From Nautilus pompilius (lineage: Eukaryota; Mollusca; Cephalopoda; Nautilida; Nautilidae), in assembly GCA_018389105.1 (NCBI GenBank), contig JACATO010002730.1, positions 3,764,501 to 3,828,500 on the forward strand: a DNA stretch of 64,000 bases, written 5' to 3'. The first letter of the stretch is position 1, and each line of letters begins with the position of its first letter. Below are positions 24,637 through 37,906 of this stretch, piece after piece. The position numbers were made by a program, and so were the translations under genes. Under the pieces are notes generated by a model. The model saw nothing but the letters and a program-made list of their open reading frames with translations. It ran no database searches and was not told the DNA's origin.

Positions 24637-26855
24637 TAATGGAGATGCTATCAAACATTTTTCACTGAATCTGAATTCCAAATTATTTGGTGAAAAAATA
24701 GAGGCAGCAGTAATGATTAAAGCAACTTTCGATTTCTGACATCTGTTGAACCATATTTAACCCTCTGTATAACATGCTGATTTTTACTTTAGTTTCACCA
24801 CCTGGGAAGAAAATTCACTCCAGTATAGAAGCAGCAGTTAGTATTTGTGTTGAAACTGGCTGTATAATTTAGTAAATACACACACAATAAGTAATGTGGA
24901 GTTGGAGCGATACAGATTTGTTATTAAAAAGTTTAATAGAAATCGTATAGAGAGGATTAAAAACTGACAAAATTATTAAGCTTCCAAAATCTCACTGCAC
25001 TACTAACACTCAGATTTGTGTACAAAATGAGGATTTGCTGGGAAAATTAAAAACAATAACATAATTATTTCATAGCAGTACTATTTTAATCACACACTTC
25101 CATAATGTTCTTTACCTGTAAACCTATTTCTAGCCATTGTTCATATTAGTCTTGCATTGAGTTCTGCCATTGATTTTTTCTTCCTTTCTCATCATCAACT
25201 TGTTATAAGTATTATTTTTCTTTACATTACTAGTATTATTCATAGTCAGATAACAGCATTGTTGTTCTTTAAATTTATTTTCAGTCTTTGGATATCTTAA
25301 ACTTTTGATTTTTCTTATCTTTCATCAGCTTATAAAACCCTTTACTACTTATGCAGTTTTATATAACCTGTTAAATTTTCACCTTTAATCAACTTCAAGA
25401 AATACTTAAAAAATAAATTCCATATTTCCATGCAGTACATCAAACCTGTTGACTGTTAGTCTTTACTCTTTCTATCCAGTTAATTTTTCTTAAAAAGATA
25501 ATTTTAAGAAATAACAAACAAATACTTTTATATTCTGAGGTTATGGTTTTATATCTTTGTCAGTTTTAAAGGAGGAGAGTCTGAAAAGAAAAAAAGAAAG
25601 CTTTACGTTTTTGTTTGAAATTAAATTGAATGATATGTACTTTGTAATTATAGAATTTATAGTGGAAAAACATGAATAAGTTAGGTTATTTAGCCTTTTT
25701 AACTGTGTTGTTAAAGCAGCTATAATTTTATGTGATTTCAAACAATACAATAAAGGATCTGTTTATTCCATTTTGCTATAAAGTTATTAAATTTGTTAGT
25801 TTCTATTTAAAATGGTTTTCCAAATATTGTTTTAGAAATTTGTAAAAATCTGTTGATTTTTAATATGTTTAATATAATCCTTTTTATTGGTCTCATTTTC
25901 CTTTTTCAATTAATCTTGAAGTATGTACAATCTGTGTTAATAGAGTTTCACTTTTTATGCAGACTTTAAAAATGTTTATTTAAAGACAGGTTGCTTATAT
26001 ACTATATTGTAACAATAATAATTACTGACAGAAAAAGAATACAGCAGTAGTTCATTTCAAAATGCTATTAATTCTATACAAAAAAATCTTACAAACAAAG
26101 CAAAGTGAAAAGAAGACATTCTCTGAAAACATTTGACAGAAAATCTATATATATATATATATGAATAATCAATACAAATCTGTATGGATGTGGTCATAGT
26201 ATTGCATGTGTATATTTATATCAAGATTGAGCTAGCTTGTTCTGCAATAGTTCAGGACTAAGTACACATTTATTAAGCTACTGTAAAGATGGTACAGTTT
26301 GTTCTATGTATAATGGGCATTTGTAGAAATAGAACATGCATTCAGCAAGGTCTTATTCATCTTGTTTTGGATGGATTAAATTGCTTTCTAGTGGAATGTT
26401 TGAGGTGTATTTCGAAGTTTTTTTCCCCCCCCTTTCACTTGCAGAATAATTAAATGGTGGCTTGGTTTTCACCAACCTTGTTACAAGGAAAGTATGGGCC
26501 CTTAATGTGCTGAACTGCTTACCATGTAGATGTTGATTTTAGTTTTGCTTTCTTTTTTCTTATGTCACAAAATGGTGTATAAATGAATTTTTTTTTTGTA
26601 ATTTGTCTTAGAAAACAATCAGTATTCAGGCTAGAGAAGAAGAAATAAATTAGACCTGCTATGTTTTTATGAGAAGTCAATAAAAAGAGTTAAGAGTGAA
26701 TAGGATTTTAAGTGAAATTTTCTCAGTTTTATTGTACTTGAAGAGGACTCTTTCTGTGACTTACTAAAGAGATGTTATCAGTGCAGAATCCATGTGTAAG
26801 AGGTTTAGCGAGAACCCTGCAAGCATTTTTCATTAGTAGTAGCTTCATATAAATT
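24633..26855. other. AT-rich DNA without recognisable genes
   Basis: Nothing recognisable. A short (AT)n run lies at about 26146-26162. Confidence 0.5.
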
Positions 26856-26858
26856 TGG

Positions 26859-26993
26859 TGATATGTTAGATTATTTTCAACTTTTCAGTACGATCTTTCC
26901 AAATTAGACTCGGAAATAAATACAATTCCTTCATCTGGGATTTCTTTCATCTAGCTTTTTTTTGCATGAAGACTGAAAAACAAATAAATATGT
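26859..26993 (+). repeat. Dispersed repeat family C, copy 1
   Basis: About 135 bp closely similar to 30568-30703 in the same orientation. It shares the motif ATTATTTTCAACTTTTCAGT, the core TACAATTCCTTCATCTGGGA with TTTCTTTCATCTAGCTT, and the tail GCATGAAGACTGA. Identity is high enough to imply a fairly recent duplication or a young repeat family. Confidence 0.85.
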
Positions 26994-28795
26994 AAGGGGG
27001 GTGGATATTATAACTGGTAAATTACACTAGCCAACCTGTACGAATGCCTCTTTATTAGAAAGTAGACTGCTAAGAAACTACCTTTCTAAATTAGTTCTAC
27101 TAAGTTAATCTTTATTAATGAATATTTATTTGCATGTTTAAAATTTTTTGTATGGTTTTGTTAAATAGATTATTTCTAAGAGTTCATTTAAAGATTTGGT
27201 ACAGATGTCCATTGTGTGTATGCTAACAATGGAAAATAATTACATTTTGCCTGAAGTCTTAAGTGGTGATATAATTTTCAAGTTAATTTCACTGTCTCCT
27301 GTATGCACCTGCAGAGTTCATACATGGCTAAGAGGAAAAAAAAATTGTTTCTAATCTTTAAAATTCAGTTCTTAATCAATTACTTAATGTCTATGAAGTA
27401 CCCATATTCTTGAAGTAAATTGAGTTTTAAAAAAAAAAATATTTGGTAAATCTGCCTTTGTTGTTGAAAGCATTGCTGCCAAAATTCAAAAACTGCATTG
27501 GAATGAACATCGAGCCTAAACAATACAATGCAGACCTCTGTGACCAAATGACTTCCGACATTATAATCAATTTGTTTAAACCTTTGATTTAATAGTGACA
27601 TTGTTTGGCAGTAGTGTAGTTCCTATTAAGAATTATTTCTATTTTAACTCCTACTAGAACAGATTCAATACCATGGTTTGCCAAAGGTGCCAGATCAGTT
27701 TTGTTATTTATTTATGTTTTCATAACCATGAATTAAAAACAACCTACTTTCTCTCCTAAAATAATTAGTTTCTTTCTTGAAAAGTGATTTCAACCACAAA
27801 AGTACAAATTGAATTCATTTTGACCAAAAATGCTAAAACATATTTATAAAATTCACTTTTGCACATGTGCAGCAATACATTTTATTTGTGTGTATTTCTG
27901 GAAATTTCCAGCTCTTATTGGGCGAACTTTACTGAATGAAGTATACCAACATGATTAGGAATTTCACATAAATTGATTTCATGGACAAAATCAATTTTGT
28001 GAATACAATTTTATAATTTGGAGGTAGTGATATTTAAGCTATTTAGTTTCATGGCACTGAATAAATATTGAAATTGCAATATTCCATTTGGATTCTCTTG
28101 GATAAAATATGTTTAAACATACAATAGAACATAATAGGGGGCCAATCCTATACTGTTATTAACTTCACTGTCTAGCAGCACTAGATCTCTTATCCTAACA
28201 ATTAGTTTAACTTTGTTATTTATTATATATGTTTAGCAACTTTTGAAGGATTTTAATTTGAAGTTTTTGTAATGGTTACGTAAAACCAGCACTGAAGTCT
28301 GCACAGTTTTGATGCATATTATTAATTTTTACAGTTTGGCTTGAATGCAAAACTTATTTATCACAATTTAACAAGCGAATATAACAAATAATTAAATATT
28401 CTTATGTGGAGATTTAGGAGATTGTTTTTTTTTTTTTTTGTGTGTGTGTTTCTCAACTATGTCAGAACTTATGCAGTGTTTTACCTGAACCATATATAGT
28501 TATTTTTGGCCTTCTAGGTATCATGTCTTGCTTCCGTGTTTGAAAGTATTGTTCTACATGCTTCTAAAAATAGCCTGCTGCCCTGATAGGGATTAACTAA
28601 AGTATTAGTTGAAAATTACTTTTATAAAACTTAGCAGTACAGAGTAGGTCACCTAGTAATTCTTATATTAAAAAAGAACTATATTAACCATAATGAAAAA
28701 AATAATTTAGTATTATATAATTGTTAGATGTGACACTGTGTTAATTTTTTGAGTTGCATAATTTTCACCTGTTATACTAATGACAGTTTTAAATA
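26994..28795. other. AT-rich DNA without recognisable genes
   Basis: No coding homology on either strand. Short frames at 27380-27601 (minus) and 28713-28901 (minus) have no recognisable content; the latter overlaps the mariner left end. Confidence 0.5.
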
Positions 28796-28797
28796 TA

Positions 28798-30129
28798 CGA
28801 GGTCTGTCAAAAAAGAATCCAACTTTATTTTTTCCCGTGGGAAGTAATGCAGTTAGGGAGGCAAAAGTGTGCATAGAGGAGCAGCATGCCTTCATGTGCA
28901 TGTGTGGTTTTTGGTAGGCTTGCTCGGTGCATCAGTCACTGTCAGACAGACAGCGTGTGAGGTGCTGTACTACTTACTCATCGCATTTTTATTTTGCCTG
29001 TGATGATGGAATGTGTGGAGCAATGATCTTGCATCAAGTTTTGCCAAAAGATTGGAGATACCCAAGCAGAAACAATTCGCAAAATTCAACAGACTTTTGG
29101 TGACAATGCCATGGGTGTTATCCAAATAAAAGAATGGTACAACAGGTTCAAAGATGGCCGCACATCGATGGAGAGTGACCAGCTTTCCAGGAGGCCATCA
29201 ACAAGCTGCAATGCAGTTGTTATCGAGAAAGTGCGGACCTTGATAATGGAGGATCATCATTTGACGGTGCGGGAAATTGTTGATGAGGTTGGGATCAGTA
29301 AAGATTCTGCACATACAAACTTAAAGCAGGATTTGGGCTTGCGCAGAGTGGCAGCAAAATTTGTGCCCAAGCTGCTTTCACAGGAACAACAACAACTTTG
29401 TCTTGAGGTTGCGCAGGACCTGCTGGATACTGCCAACAGGGATCCTGAGTTCCAGAATACCGAGATAACTGGAGATAAGATGTGGACATACGGGTATGAC
29501 CTGGAAACCAAAGCTCAGTCATCACAGTGGAAGCACCCAACCTCGCCAAGGCCCAAAAAAGCACGTCAGGTCCGGAGCAAAATCAGGGTGATGCTGACTA
29601 TTTTCTTTGACTACCGAGGCATTGTGCATCATGAATACGCACCAGAAGGACAAACAGTTACAAAGCAGTACTATCAGGAAGTCCTCTGATGTCTTCATGA
29701 TGCAGTTTGGCACAAGAGACCGGATCTGTGGCCCTTGCAAAACTGGCAGTTGCATCATGACAACGCCCCGGCTAATTTGTTGCAGTTGATCCAAGGTTTC
29801 ATGGCAAAGAAAGTCATTTCGCTCATTCGCCAGGCTCCCTACTCTCCATACATGGCTCCTTCTGACTTCTGGTTGTTCCCAAAAATGAAGATGCCACTGA
29901 AAGGCTCCCGCTTTGAGAGCCGATAGGACGTCATGCGGAATGCGATGGCGGAGCTAAGAGCCATTCTGGAATAAGCATTCCAGACATGCTTCGAACAGTG
30001 GAAGGATCGCTGGGCTAAGTGTGTGGAGGCACAAGGGGCCTACTTCAAAGGGGATTAGTAATTGAACCCCATCAAATACTTAATTTATTTTTCCAAGCCT
30101 AAGGTCGGATACTTTTTCAACAGACCTTG
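28798..30129 (+). mobile_element. Full-length mariner element, inactive
   Basis: Matching terminal inverted repeats: the left end reads CGAGGTCTGTCAAAAAAG and the right end, read inward, CAAGGTCTGTTGAAAAAG. Both are flanked by the TA dinucleotide (28796-28797 and 30130-30131) that mariner elements duplicate on insertion. The total of 1332 bp and a single transposase relic of about 351 codons are the usual size for the family. The body is visibly more GC-rich than the flanking DNA. Family C repeats lie on both sides, so the element may have inserted between two pre-existing copies. Confidence 0.93.
29003..30058 (+). pseudogene. Mariner transposase pseudogene (D,D34D type)
   Basis: A single reading frame runs from the ATG at 29003 to TAG at 30056-30058, interrupted by stops at 29024-29026 (TGA), 29687-29689 (TGA), 29924-29926 (TAG) and 29972-29974 (TAA), with no frameshift. 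Order: HTH region with IKEWYNRFKDGRTS, VREIVDEVGISK, the linker SAKFVPKLL-like block, then the catalytic domain. The three acidic residues are present: Asp158 in ITGDKMW, Asp253 in HHDNAP and Asp288 in APSDFW, with exactly 34 residues between the last two. The usual YSPDLAP motif reads YSPYMAP. The Glu of the usual GDE reads Lys. The two TGA stops fit decay of CGA arginine codons. The intact 192-codon part is 29111-29689. No active protein is expected. Confidence 0.92.
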
Positions 30130-30131
30130 TA

Positions 30132-30567
30132 TTTTTTTTTCAAAATTAAAATAAAGTAATCTTTTCTTTTCTTTATGCTGATATATTTTGATTTTTATAA
30201 ATATATGGAACAGAACAAACTATTGTATTGCCTGTGTCTTTGTATTAATCAAATCCTTTGTGTTTTAGTATTTAAAAAGAGTACATATATGTATTACTCA
30301 TCAACTCTTTGTGTAAAATTATGTCTGCAGGAGGAATGTTTTTAATGTTTTTCAAATATTTCATTTGAAAAGGGGGAATAAAATATACATTTGTCTGGTA
30401 TTCTCTATGAATATGTAGACACATTGCACAACACATTTGTGTAATCAAGGAAAAGAGATGCTACAAAATATTAGACACACACTGCCTGATTCAGCACTGT
30501 TGGATAAACACTATAAAAAACCGCATGTGTACGTAATTTTAAGAGTGATTCTTTAAATTTATTAGAT
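30132..30567. other. AT-rich spacer between mariner and repeat C copy 2
   Basis: No gene or repeat recognised. Confidence 0.5.
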
Positions 30568-30703
30568 GATATGTTATGAGATTATTTTCAACTTTTCAGT
30601 ATGATCTTTGCAAATTAGTCGTGGAAGTAAATACAATTCCTTCATCTGGGATTTCTTTCATCTAGCTTGTTTTGCATGAAGACTGATAAAGATATAGATA
30701 TGT
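30568..30703 (+). repeat. Dispersed repeat family C, copy 2
   Basis: The partner of 26859-26993, with the same orientation and block order. Differences are mostly single substitutions (for example GGAAGTAAATA for GGAAATAAATA) and small indels in the T-rich part. Confidence 0.85.
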
Positions 30704-31706
30704 TCATTAAACTAGCATTATTTTTTTATCAAATATTGCTGAGTTTAGACACATGCATTTTAAAGCAAACTTTATGGGTTTAAAATTATAATGCAAAGTA
30801 ATTAAGTATACAGTAAATGATTCCTTTGTACTTTTGCAAAACTTTTTCACATTGTGTATCAAATATTTTGATTAGTTTTTTAATTTAATACTATATCAGA
30901 ACATTTTATTTTATTGATTTAGAGAGAAAATTTTTTTGGATAAACCAAAAAATTTTGCAATAATAATTGCTTCAAAAAATATATCCATAAAATTGTAGAG
31001 GGTTTTATTTGGTTCTGATAGAGATATGCATTATGTTGTATACCTGCAAGTAGAAAATTAAGGAGAGTACCTTTTACATTGTTTTCTTTTTTTTTTTCCA
31101 TTCTGTTCATGTTTTTATTTCTTTCAATAATTTTTTATCTACCTGTGTTAAATTTATTTTTATGACAAACTAATTAAGGTAGATGCTATCTGAATGGTAA
31201 CAACCGCAGTTTCTTCTGGTCATTGAAGCATTCAAGATGTGGATACCAGTAATTGGTAACTTAAAAATAAGTGTTTTGTTTTTGTATTTACTATTCTTTC
31301 AAAAAGTAACATTGTTTATTATATAATATTATTCCCTGCTGGATTTTTTAAAAAAAAATTCATTATGCTAGATTACTCTGCTTTGAGGTGGCAAACATGT
31401 ACTTGTAGGCAAATAATTGTCAATGGCTTAATGATTAAAGATAAGGAATCCTTGTTGCATTGTTAAATAGACATGGGAAAGGTAATTATACTTGGATCTT
31501 TTTTTAAATTAAATGGTGTGCACACTTGTTAATGAAAGCAAAAGTTAATAACAAAAATAATTTCTTATAATATATATTAACTATTGCCATTAGCAAAGTA
31601 AAATTAAATTTTAAGAAAATGTAAAAACATTTTAGATGAAAATTGGTTATATGGTTTGTATCATAAACATGTAATATTGTAAATTTTATGTAATATATCA
31701 TTTACC
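30704..31706. other. AT-rich DNA without recognisable genes
   Basis: Nothing recognisable on either strand. Confidence 0.5.
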
Positions 31707-31708
31707 TA

Positions 31709-32580
31709 CAGTACTCTGCAAAAGTTTTAGGACACCTTGCAAAAACACAAATGCTTGTTTTGTTTCCTTTCAAAATAATAACTGAATGAAAATAACTGGA
31801 TATCAATTGCTGATAAATATAAACTAATATTTCTTTGTTAAGAGAAAATCTAATATGGAATAAGTAGCATAACTAGAATTCCAAGATGTATCAATGAAGA
31901 AATTATTAATAAATTTTAAGATAATGGTTTAGTATTTGATAGGAAAAGGCATGGACAACTATGAAAGCTATCTAAAAAGATTCACAGTACATGAAGAAAA
32001 CCTCACTGAGGGATAAAAAAACATCCAGCAAGGAGATGAAGTGAGACCTGGAGAACTCTCTGAGATTTAGGTTTATGATTTTACAATATGAAACTCATTG
32101 AGAGTAAGTGGACTTAAAGTATAGATGGAAGTCAAGAAATTCCTTTGGCATAAAGAGAATAAGGCTAAGTGAATAAGATGTGTCACTCATCACCAAAACT
32201 GGACTCAAGAACAGCGGAACACAGTTCGCCATTCAGATGAATCCAAATTTTGAAATTTTTTGTTTAATAGAAAGTAGGTTGTAAGGAGAAGAATTGGAGG
32301 CGAACATAAGGAAATGTATCTGAATACTATAGTAAAGCATATTAGAGGTTCTATTTGTATTTTGAGGTGTATCTTGCCCATATGTGTTGGAGATTTAATA
32401 AAAATACAAAGAAATATGAAATGCGGTCACACATGAACAGATTCTTATTCACCATGCTATTCCTTCAGTATTCAGTTGTATTTGTATTTCAACATAACAA
32501 CAATTTGAAACATACATCTAATGTTGTTGCTATTTAATATCTAACAAAGCATGACATAGCTTTCTTAAACATGTTTTTCA
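31709..32580 (+). pseudogene. Tc1-like element relic, 3' truncated
   Basis: It starts after a TA (31707-31708) with CAGTACTCTGCAAAAG, a typical Tc1-type terminus. From about 32195 the sequence reads NWTQEQRNTVRHSDESKF (first catalytic Asp kept), then RRRIGGEHKEMYLNTIVKH. A frame at 32355-32537 gives HMNRFLF followed by FQHNNNLKHTSNVV, the counterpart of the second catalytic block, where the Asp codon has become Asn (AAC, 32496-32498). The usual SPDLNPIEN block with the catalytic Glu does not follow, and I found no matching right terminal repeat. The copy is therefore truncated and dead, with several frameshifts and stops. Confidence 0.75.
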
Positions 32581-35450
32581 TCAGGAACTGCATGAAAATT
32601 AATTTTTATTGCTGCCTCTATTTCTGTAAGCTAGTAATAAACAAAATATAGAAACCGTTTATACTGATTTCTAGATTTTAAGTGCAATTCAACAACTACA
32701 AACTTTCTTTTAATTATGGAGTAATAGCTTTATAAATTATTCATTCTTGTTTTAAAGTGTACATATACAAAAGAGAATAAAAGCAATGCAAAAATATTTA
32801 AGTGTTTGAATGTCAGTTAATCAGTAGATTAAGATATTGAAATAGTTATCTTAGGCAGCCAAAGAAAGCACTTTATTGCAGCATTTTCCCATTGTTCTGC
32901 AAACTTATTTAAACATGTGCAATGTAGCTGTTAGAAGTTGCTAGCACTTTTGAAAATCTTTGGGCAACTTGCAGACTAAAGCCTCACATATGGAGTCCGT
33001 CATAATGTCAGAACACACGCAGGAGTGATTAGGCATGTAAGATGTTTCTTTCCACTCTCCCTCAGTAGCACCTGATGGCTCTAGGCATATTAAGTTTATT
33101 TGGAACTGGTTTTGCTTGAGAAATCTTTTGGAATTATGTCTTTCTATGGTCTTGTTTATTACTCCTCTGGGTTCCATTGTTGGTAGAATCTGCAGTTTAT
33201 ACTGAATGTGGATGGGCATACTAAACATTAATATTCAAAAGTAAGCAACTATTCCGAGAAATAACAAAAACAGGCAAACAACATTTTTGCTGGATCATCA
33301 ATGAAAAAGTGAGACAAATAAATAGAACCACTTTTACTTAATAGTTTTTTAAAGAAAGTCTTCATCTTTTAAAAATCAGCCATATTGCACTGATTAAGTT
33401 TTGTTATTTAAAAGTAGTAGAGGTAACTAACTGAACTAACCAAAGAACCTTCATTTCTTTCTCTACCATATTAAGGATTTAGTGCTCAGGATTATAAGGT
33501 GAAACTGTTAATTTGCAGTGGATATTTTTCAGTAGGGATTTTTGTTATTTTTTGTAATTATACAAATATTGGTCTTAAACTCAAAAGGATACTGGTTGCT
33601 ATGCTTTTGTTATAGGTTTTGACTAATGTTTTAGTCTGTTGTGCTATCAGAGGCATGTAGGAAGACACCAAACTAACCAACTTTTCTTTAGATAAGACAG
33701 CATCAGTTACTAGCATGTTTAGTACTTTTTTGGTCTAATTAATTTTGGTGTAGGAATTAGTAGAGTGCATGACAGTGCATTGATTTTTGGCCCAGAATGT
33801 CGGATGAGTTCTTTCATTTTTTTTTAAATACAATGTTTTTTTTATAAAATAATTTGGTGAATTGGAGGTCAGAACAATCACATGAAATTTTGAAAAGAAA
33901 TAAAAGTTAATAAGTAATTGTTTGCATTTTAAACAATAACAAAAAAAAAAAAACATCACTATGTGGTTCACCATGTCAGACTTATTGCAAAAATACTCAG
34001 CAAGAGGTTTTGTTAAAATGTTTTCATTGTGAAATATTCATGTACTGATGGACTCCTGCGTGAAAGGTTTTGTTTATTGTATTTTATATATTTTTACCAT
34101 TCAGAAACCATCACTGCATCATTACAAAAATGAATGCGCTTGTATATCATTGAATACTTTACATTATACGAATATTTTCATGCACTGAATTGTTTTAATG
34201 TTTAGAATTAAATAGAATTTCTACCTGTTGTTTTTCACGTTTTCAGATCATAATGATTTGTTTAGATCACAAAGACTGGCAAAAGTTCGATGAGAGATGC
34301 AATATTATAATCTTTAAATACAATATTTCATTTGCTAAAATAAAAACTAATTTAAATTGACAATTAGAATCTCTAAAAAGAAAACAGTGCAAGGAGAAAA
34401 TGTGGTAGTTATTGTTAACGAAGTGTTAGTTAACATTTCATATAACTTTTTGGTTTATTTTAATTTTTTAAACATTTTGTAAATTTTCTTTCTTGTTTTA
34501 AATTAATAAATTAAACTGCTCTTAATAAAGCTTTTTTGTTATTTTTTTGTATAGGCCAAAGCCTTCAGAAATTACTAATTTCAATTTAAATAAGAGTACA
34601 CTGTAAACATTTTAAAAAAACTGTACTATTTTAAAATCTTCATCTTCTATTAGGTTTACTGATTTGTAAATCACAATTTTTATTTTGTTCATTTCAATGC
34701 TAAACATATTTGTTGCAAGAAAGAACAAAGACTTGGTTATTTAATCCATACAAACCTGCAGAAATGTATCTTTCAAAAAAGCAATGAATAAAAAGGAAAC
34801 CATGAGGTGACAACACCAGACACATCAACTATGATTGCTTCTCTAAGATTCTTTTACCATTTTTCTCAGCTGTTATATTTTAAATTTCTTAAAGTGTAGA
34901 TATTCCACCTCTACATTGCTCTTGGCAATCAGTAAAGAAAATATCAAATTCAACAAATATTTATATAACAGTATTAGTTTAGTTTCCTGGCTTGGTTTAA
35001 ACCAGACCCCACCGCCTTTTGCAGATGATGGTATATTGCAACATAAACATGTTGTTGACAGGTTAATTACTTCCATGAAATTGTGAAAGTAAAACATTTG
35101 CTCTTGGTAGAGCTAGTGAATTTATAACTTCCTCTGCGTACACATTTTTTTAAAAATTGCAGTTATTCAGTTTTTCTTTCTTTTTTTTTTCAATTTTCTT
35201 TATTTTTAACAAATCAATGTGTCAGTTTTGTGGATTTGACTTTTATGTGTAAACATTTGCAACCAATAAATTTAGGATATTGAGGAAATCATTTGCTTGT
35301 GTACGTATGGAGTTTCCACAGTATTAAAAAAGGGAAAAAATGTTCCCATATTCTTTTTTTGTAAAAAGAAAAGTAGCAAAACCCACACACATTTCAAATA
35401 TAATGCTACTGTATATAATTTTCTTTCATTGCTGAAATTAATGAATGCAT
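32581..35450. other. AT-rich DNA without recognisable genes
   Basis: A 95-codon minus-strand frame at 32941-33228 is the longest here. It has scattered Cys residues but no motif that I know, and I leave it uncalled. The rest is AT-rich with poly-A/T runs. Confidence 0.45.
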
Positions 35451-35454
35451 ACAG

Positions 35455-35635
35455 AATGGGTCAGTGAGTAAAAAATCAATGTTTTTGATCAAGGAGTCAC
35501 GGGTTGAAGACCAGCTTGTGCTATTACTATCAGTTACAAATAGATTTACATCACTGTCTGGACTTCAGAGCAGTTCTCAGAACTAACCATGATGATGGTG
35601 GCAGAAAACGATCACCAAAACAAAAATTTATCTGT
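35455..35635 (+). repeat. Possible tRNA-derived SINE
   Basis: TGGGTCAGTGAGTAA resembles an A box (TRGCNNAGY-GG) and, about 35 bases later, GGGTTGAAGACC resembles a B box (GGTTCRANNCC). This spacing is normal for tRNA-type RNA polymerase III promoters. A GC-richer unrelated segment of about 110 bp follows. Both boxes are imperfect. Confidence 0.4.
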
Positions 35636-35639
35636 TTTA

Positions 35640-36700
35640 ATTACTGCTGGTAAAGTGGTGTGAAAATCTTGAAAGAAATCTGTCATTTCTATAAATAACA
35701 CACCATAAAAAAACTAGAGCTTTTATCTTAATTAATTAAATAGTTGTCTAATCCTTTAGATATTGCTCTTCAGAGAATGAATGACCCACAAGCAAAGTTA
35801 TGGCATCATTCACACAGGTTTGGAGTATTGAAAGTTTGAATTTACTGAATTAAAAAAAAATTAATATGTGTATAAAGTTATTAAAAATGTTTAGTTATTG
35901 GGCAAATTAAGTCTTTATAGTCCTTTGTTTACCATGTCATTTTTTACCTTATACATTTGTAATGTAGATGATGTGTTTGTAGTAACAAAGGTTTGTTGTT
36001 GCAGAAGGCATTATTAATGAGGAAAGTACTATGTGTCAGCCTCCTCTGTGGCTTAACCTATGCTGAATAATATGGATTGGAAGGGTAGTGAGGTGCATCT
36101 GCATCCACAGCGGGTCAAAGGATACAATGTGACTTCAACTACATTGATTATGAACTAAGATGTAAACAAGTGGACCCTTACAATAACTCATTCTAGATTG
36201 GGTTACTGTATGCAGATTTGCAGTCTAAGTTAAGATGTGAAACATCATTTGCTGAAATGAAAGTATTTAAAAGTTTTACATAAGTGTGCTAATACTTGGT
36301 AAAATAACACTATATGAAGGCTGCTAGCAAACACTTTTGTTACTGAATAGTGGGGAAATTTGTACCATGGCAGGTTTTTGTTCACATGGCTAATTACTGA
36401 TAGGTGAGTCAATCTTTGCATTGGAAACAGGTCAGCAGCAGGCTAATCTGATATTGTGACCATTGTGCATATTCACAAATAGAAATTCCATGAAGTCACT
36501 TCCCATTTCAGTGGTGGCCATTGTGTGGGGTAAATATAGCATTTTAAACTGATAATGGCAGTCCACTGGCTGAGTTGGGTAGGAGACTCCTTATGTAAAG
36601 AAGTTTTCTATAATAATAAATAATTGAAAGCAAAATTAAATGACTTTTTTATTGGATGTGATGCTATAGGCAGATGACCAGAACAGTTTTTAGTATATTA
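35640..36700. other. Mixed-composition noncoding DNA
   Basis: No recognisable gene. The interval 36020-36560 has somewhat higher GC content and may be an old repeat that I cannot classify. Confidence 0.4.
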
Positions 36701-36703
36701 GCA

Positions 36704-36769
<66 letters not shown>
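36704..36769. repeat. Compound (AAT)n(AAG)n microsatellite
   Basis: About 38 bp of AAT triplets change abruptly to about 29 bp of AAG triplets at 36741. Confidence 0.97.
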
Positions 36770-37900
36770 CACATGTTCAGAAAATCTTGACATTCTTTGG
36801 AAAAAAAAGTTTTAATGTCAACCTATATTTATAGTTTTAACAACCCATGGGTGGCCTGTGGCTGGGTTTGCCCAGGCCGAGGGTGAGGGCAGAGTTTGTT
36901 TCTAAGGGGATCATGGGATTGACTATGTTTTGCTTATTTCTCTCCCATGGTTTCTTTTGGTTTTACTTCACCAGACCTTCATGGATTTTTAATGGACATG
37001 TTTTTTTATTTTCCCCACATCTGAAAATGAGGAGTTCTATTGGAATTTTTCTGCTGAAGTTAGTAAGTGTTGGGGGATAGGTGATGGTCTTTAGCAGATG
37101 GCCACAAATGAGCCTTTACCAGGGTTGTCTAAGGGGGCTGTCACTATTTTAGAAGAAGACTGGTATAAGAGATTCAAAGTTAGAAAATATGGAGCTTTCT
37201 GATAAGATTAAAGGTGAAGACATTCATGACAATTTTCACATTTTGTTAGGCTGACTAATGTCACTTGTTTTGTACAGTAGATGTTTTGCATGTAAACTGA
37301 TGGTTCATAAATGTGGTATGTATAAATGAATGTGTTTGATGCAGCTTTAAAAATGTTTACATACGTGGTGGTATTGCTACTAACTTTTATTTTTTTGAGT
37401 GTGAGATATTGATAGAGCAGTCAGACTAGAAAGTAAGACTTTAGTGGCTTGGTTACAGCACTTAAAATGAAAATAGAAAAATAATTTTGTCACAAACGGC
37501 TAGCAGGCATAAACATTTTAATAAGGGTAGCAAAATTCCTAAATTTTTTGAAAGGGTGCTTTGTGCCAACAGAAATATTCTAGGTCAACAGAGGGGATTT
37601 GAGATAGCTAATAGATCAACTTCACAGAAAGGAAGAAAAATAAAGATACATGTTATTTTTTTTTTTCTTTCTTATTTATCTGTTAGTAAATTTGATCACC
37701 AATAAGTCAAATTTTTCAAGTTGAAAAGTTCTGGTGATAATGGACTCTTGCCATTTTGCCCTGACATAATGGAGCAAAATGGGATTAAGTGCCATCCAAT
37801 TAGCACAGACTGTGAACCATTAACCGTATTGCTTCTATTTCTCTGATTCATGATCATATTCAGAGTATTTATTACACAGTTGCTCACCTTGTGGAAATCC
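36770..37900. other. GC-richer patches without recognisable protein
   Basis: The 36847-37080 frame (77 codons) lies in a G-rich patch, but its product has no recognisable motif. Positions 37720-37960 hold a further GC-richer patch, with a 74-codon minus frame that I do not recognise. Either could be a fragment of an old repeat. Confidence 0.4.
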
Positions 37901-37906
37901 CTTATG

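Noticed and set aside
29257-29794. Minus-strand frames of 84-90 codons
   Set aside because: Antisense to the mariner transposase.
32941-33228. 95-codon minus-strand frame with several Cys residues
   Set aside because: No recognisable motif, spacing of the Cys residues fits no known domain, and the length is compatible with chance.
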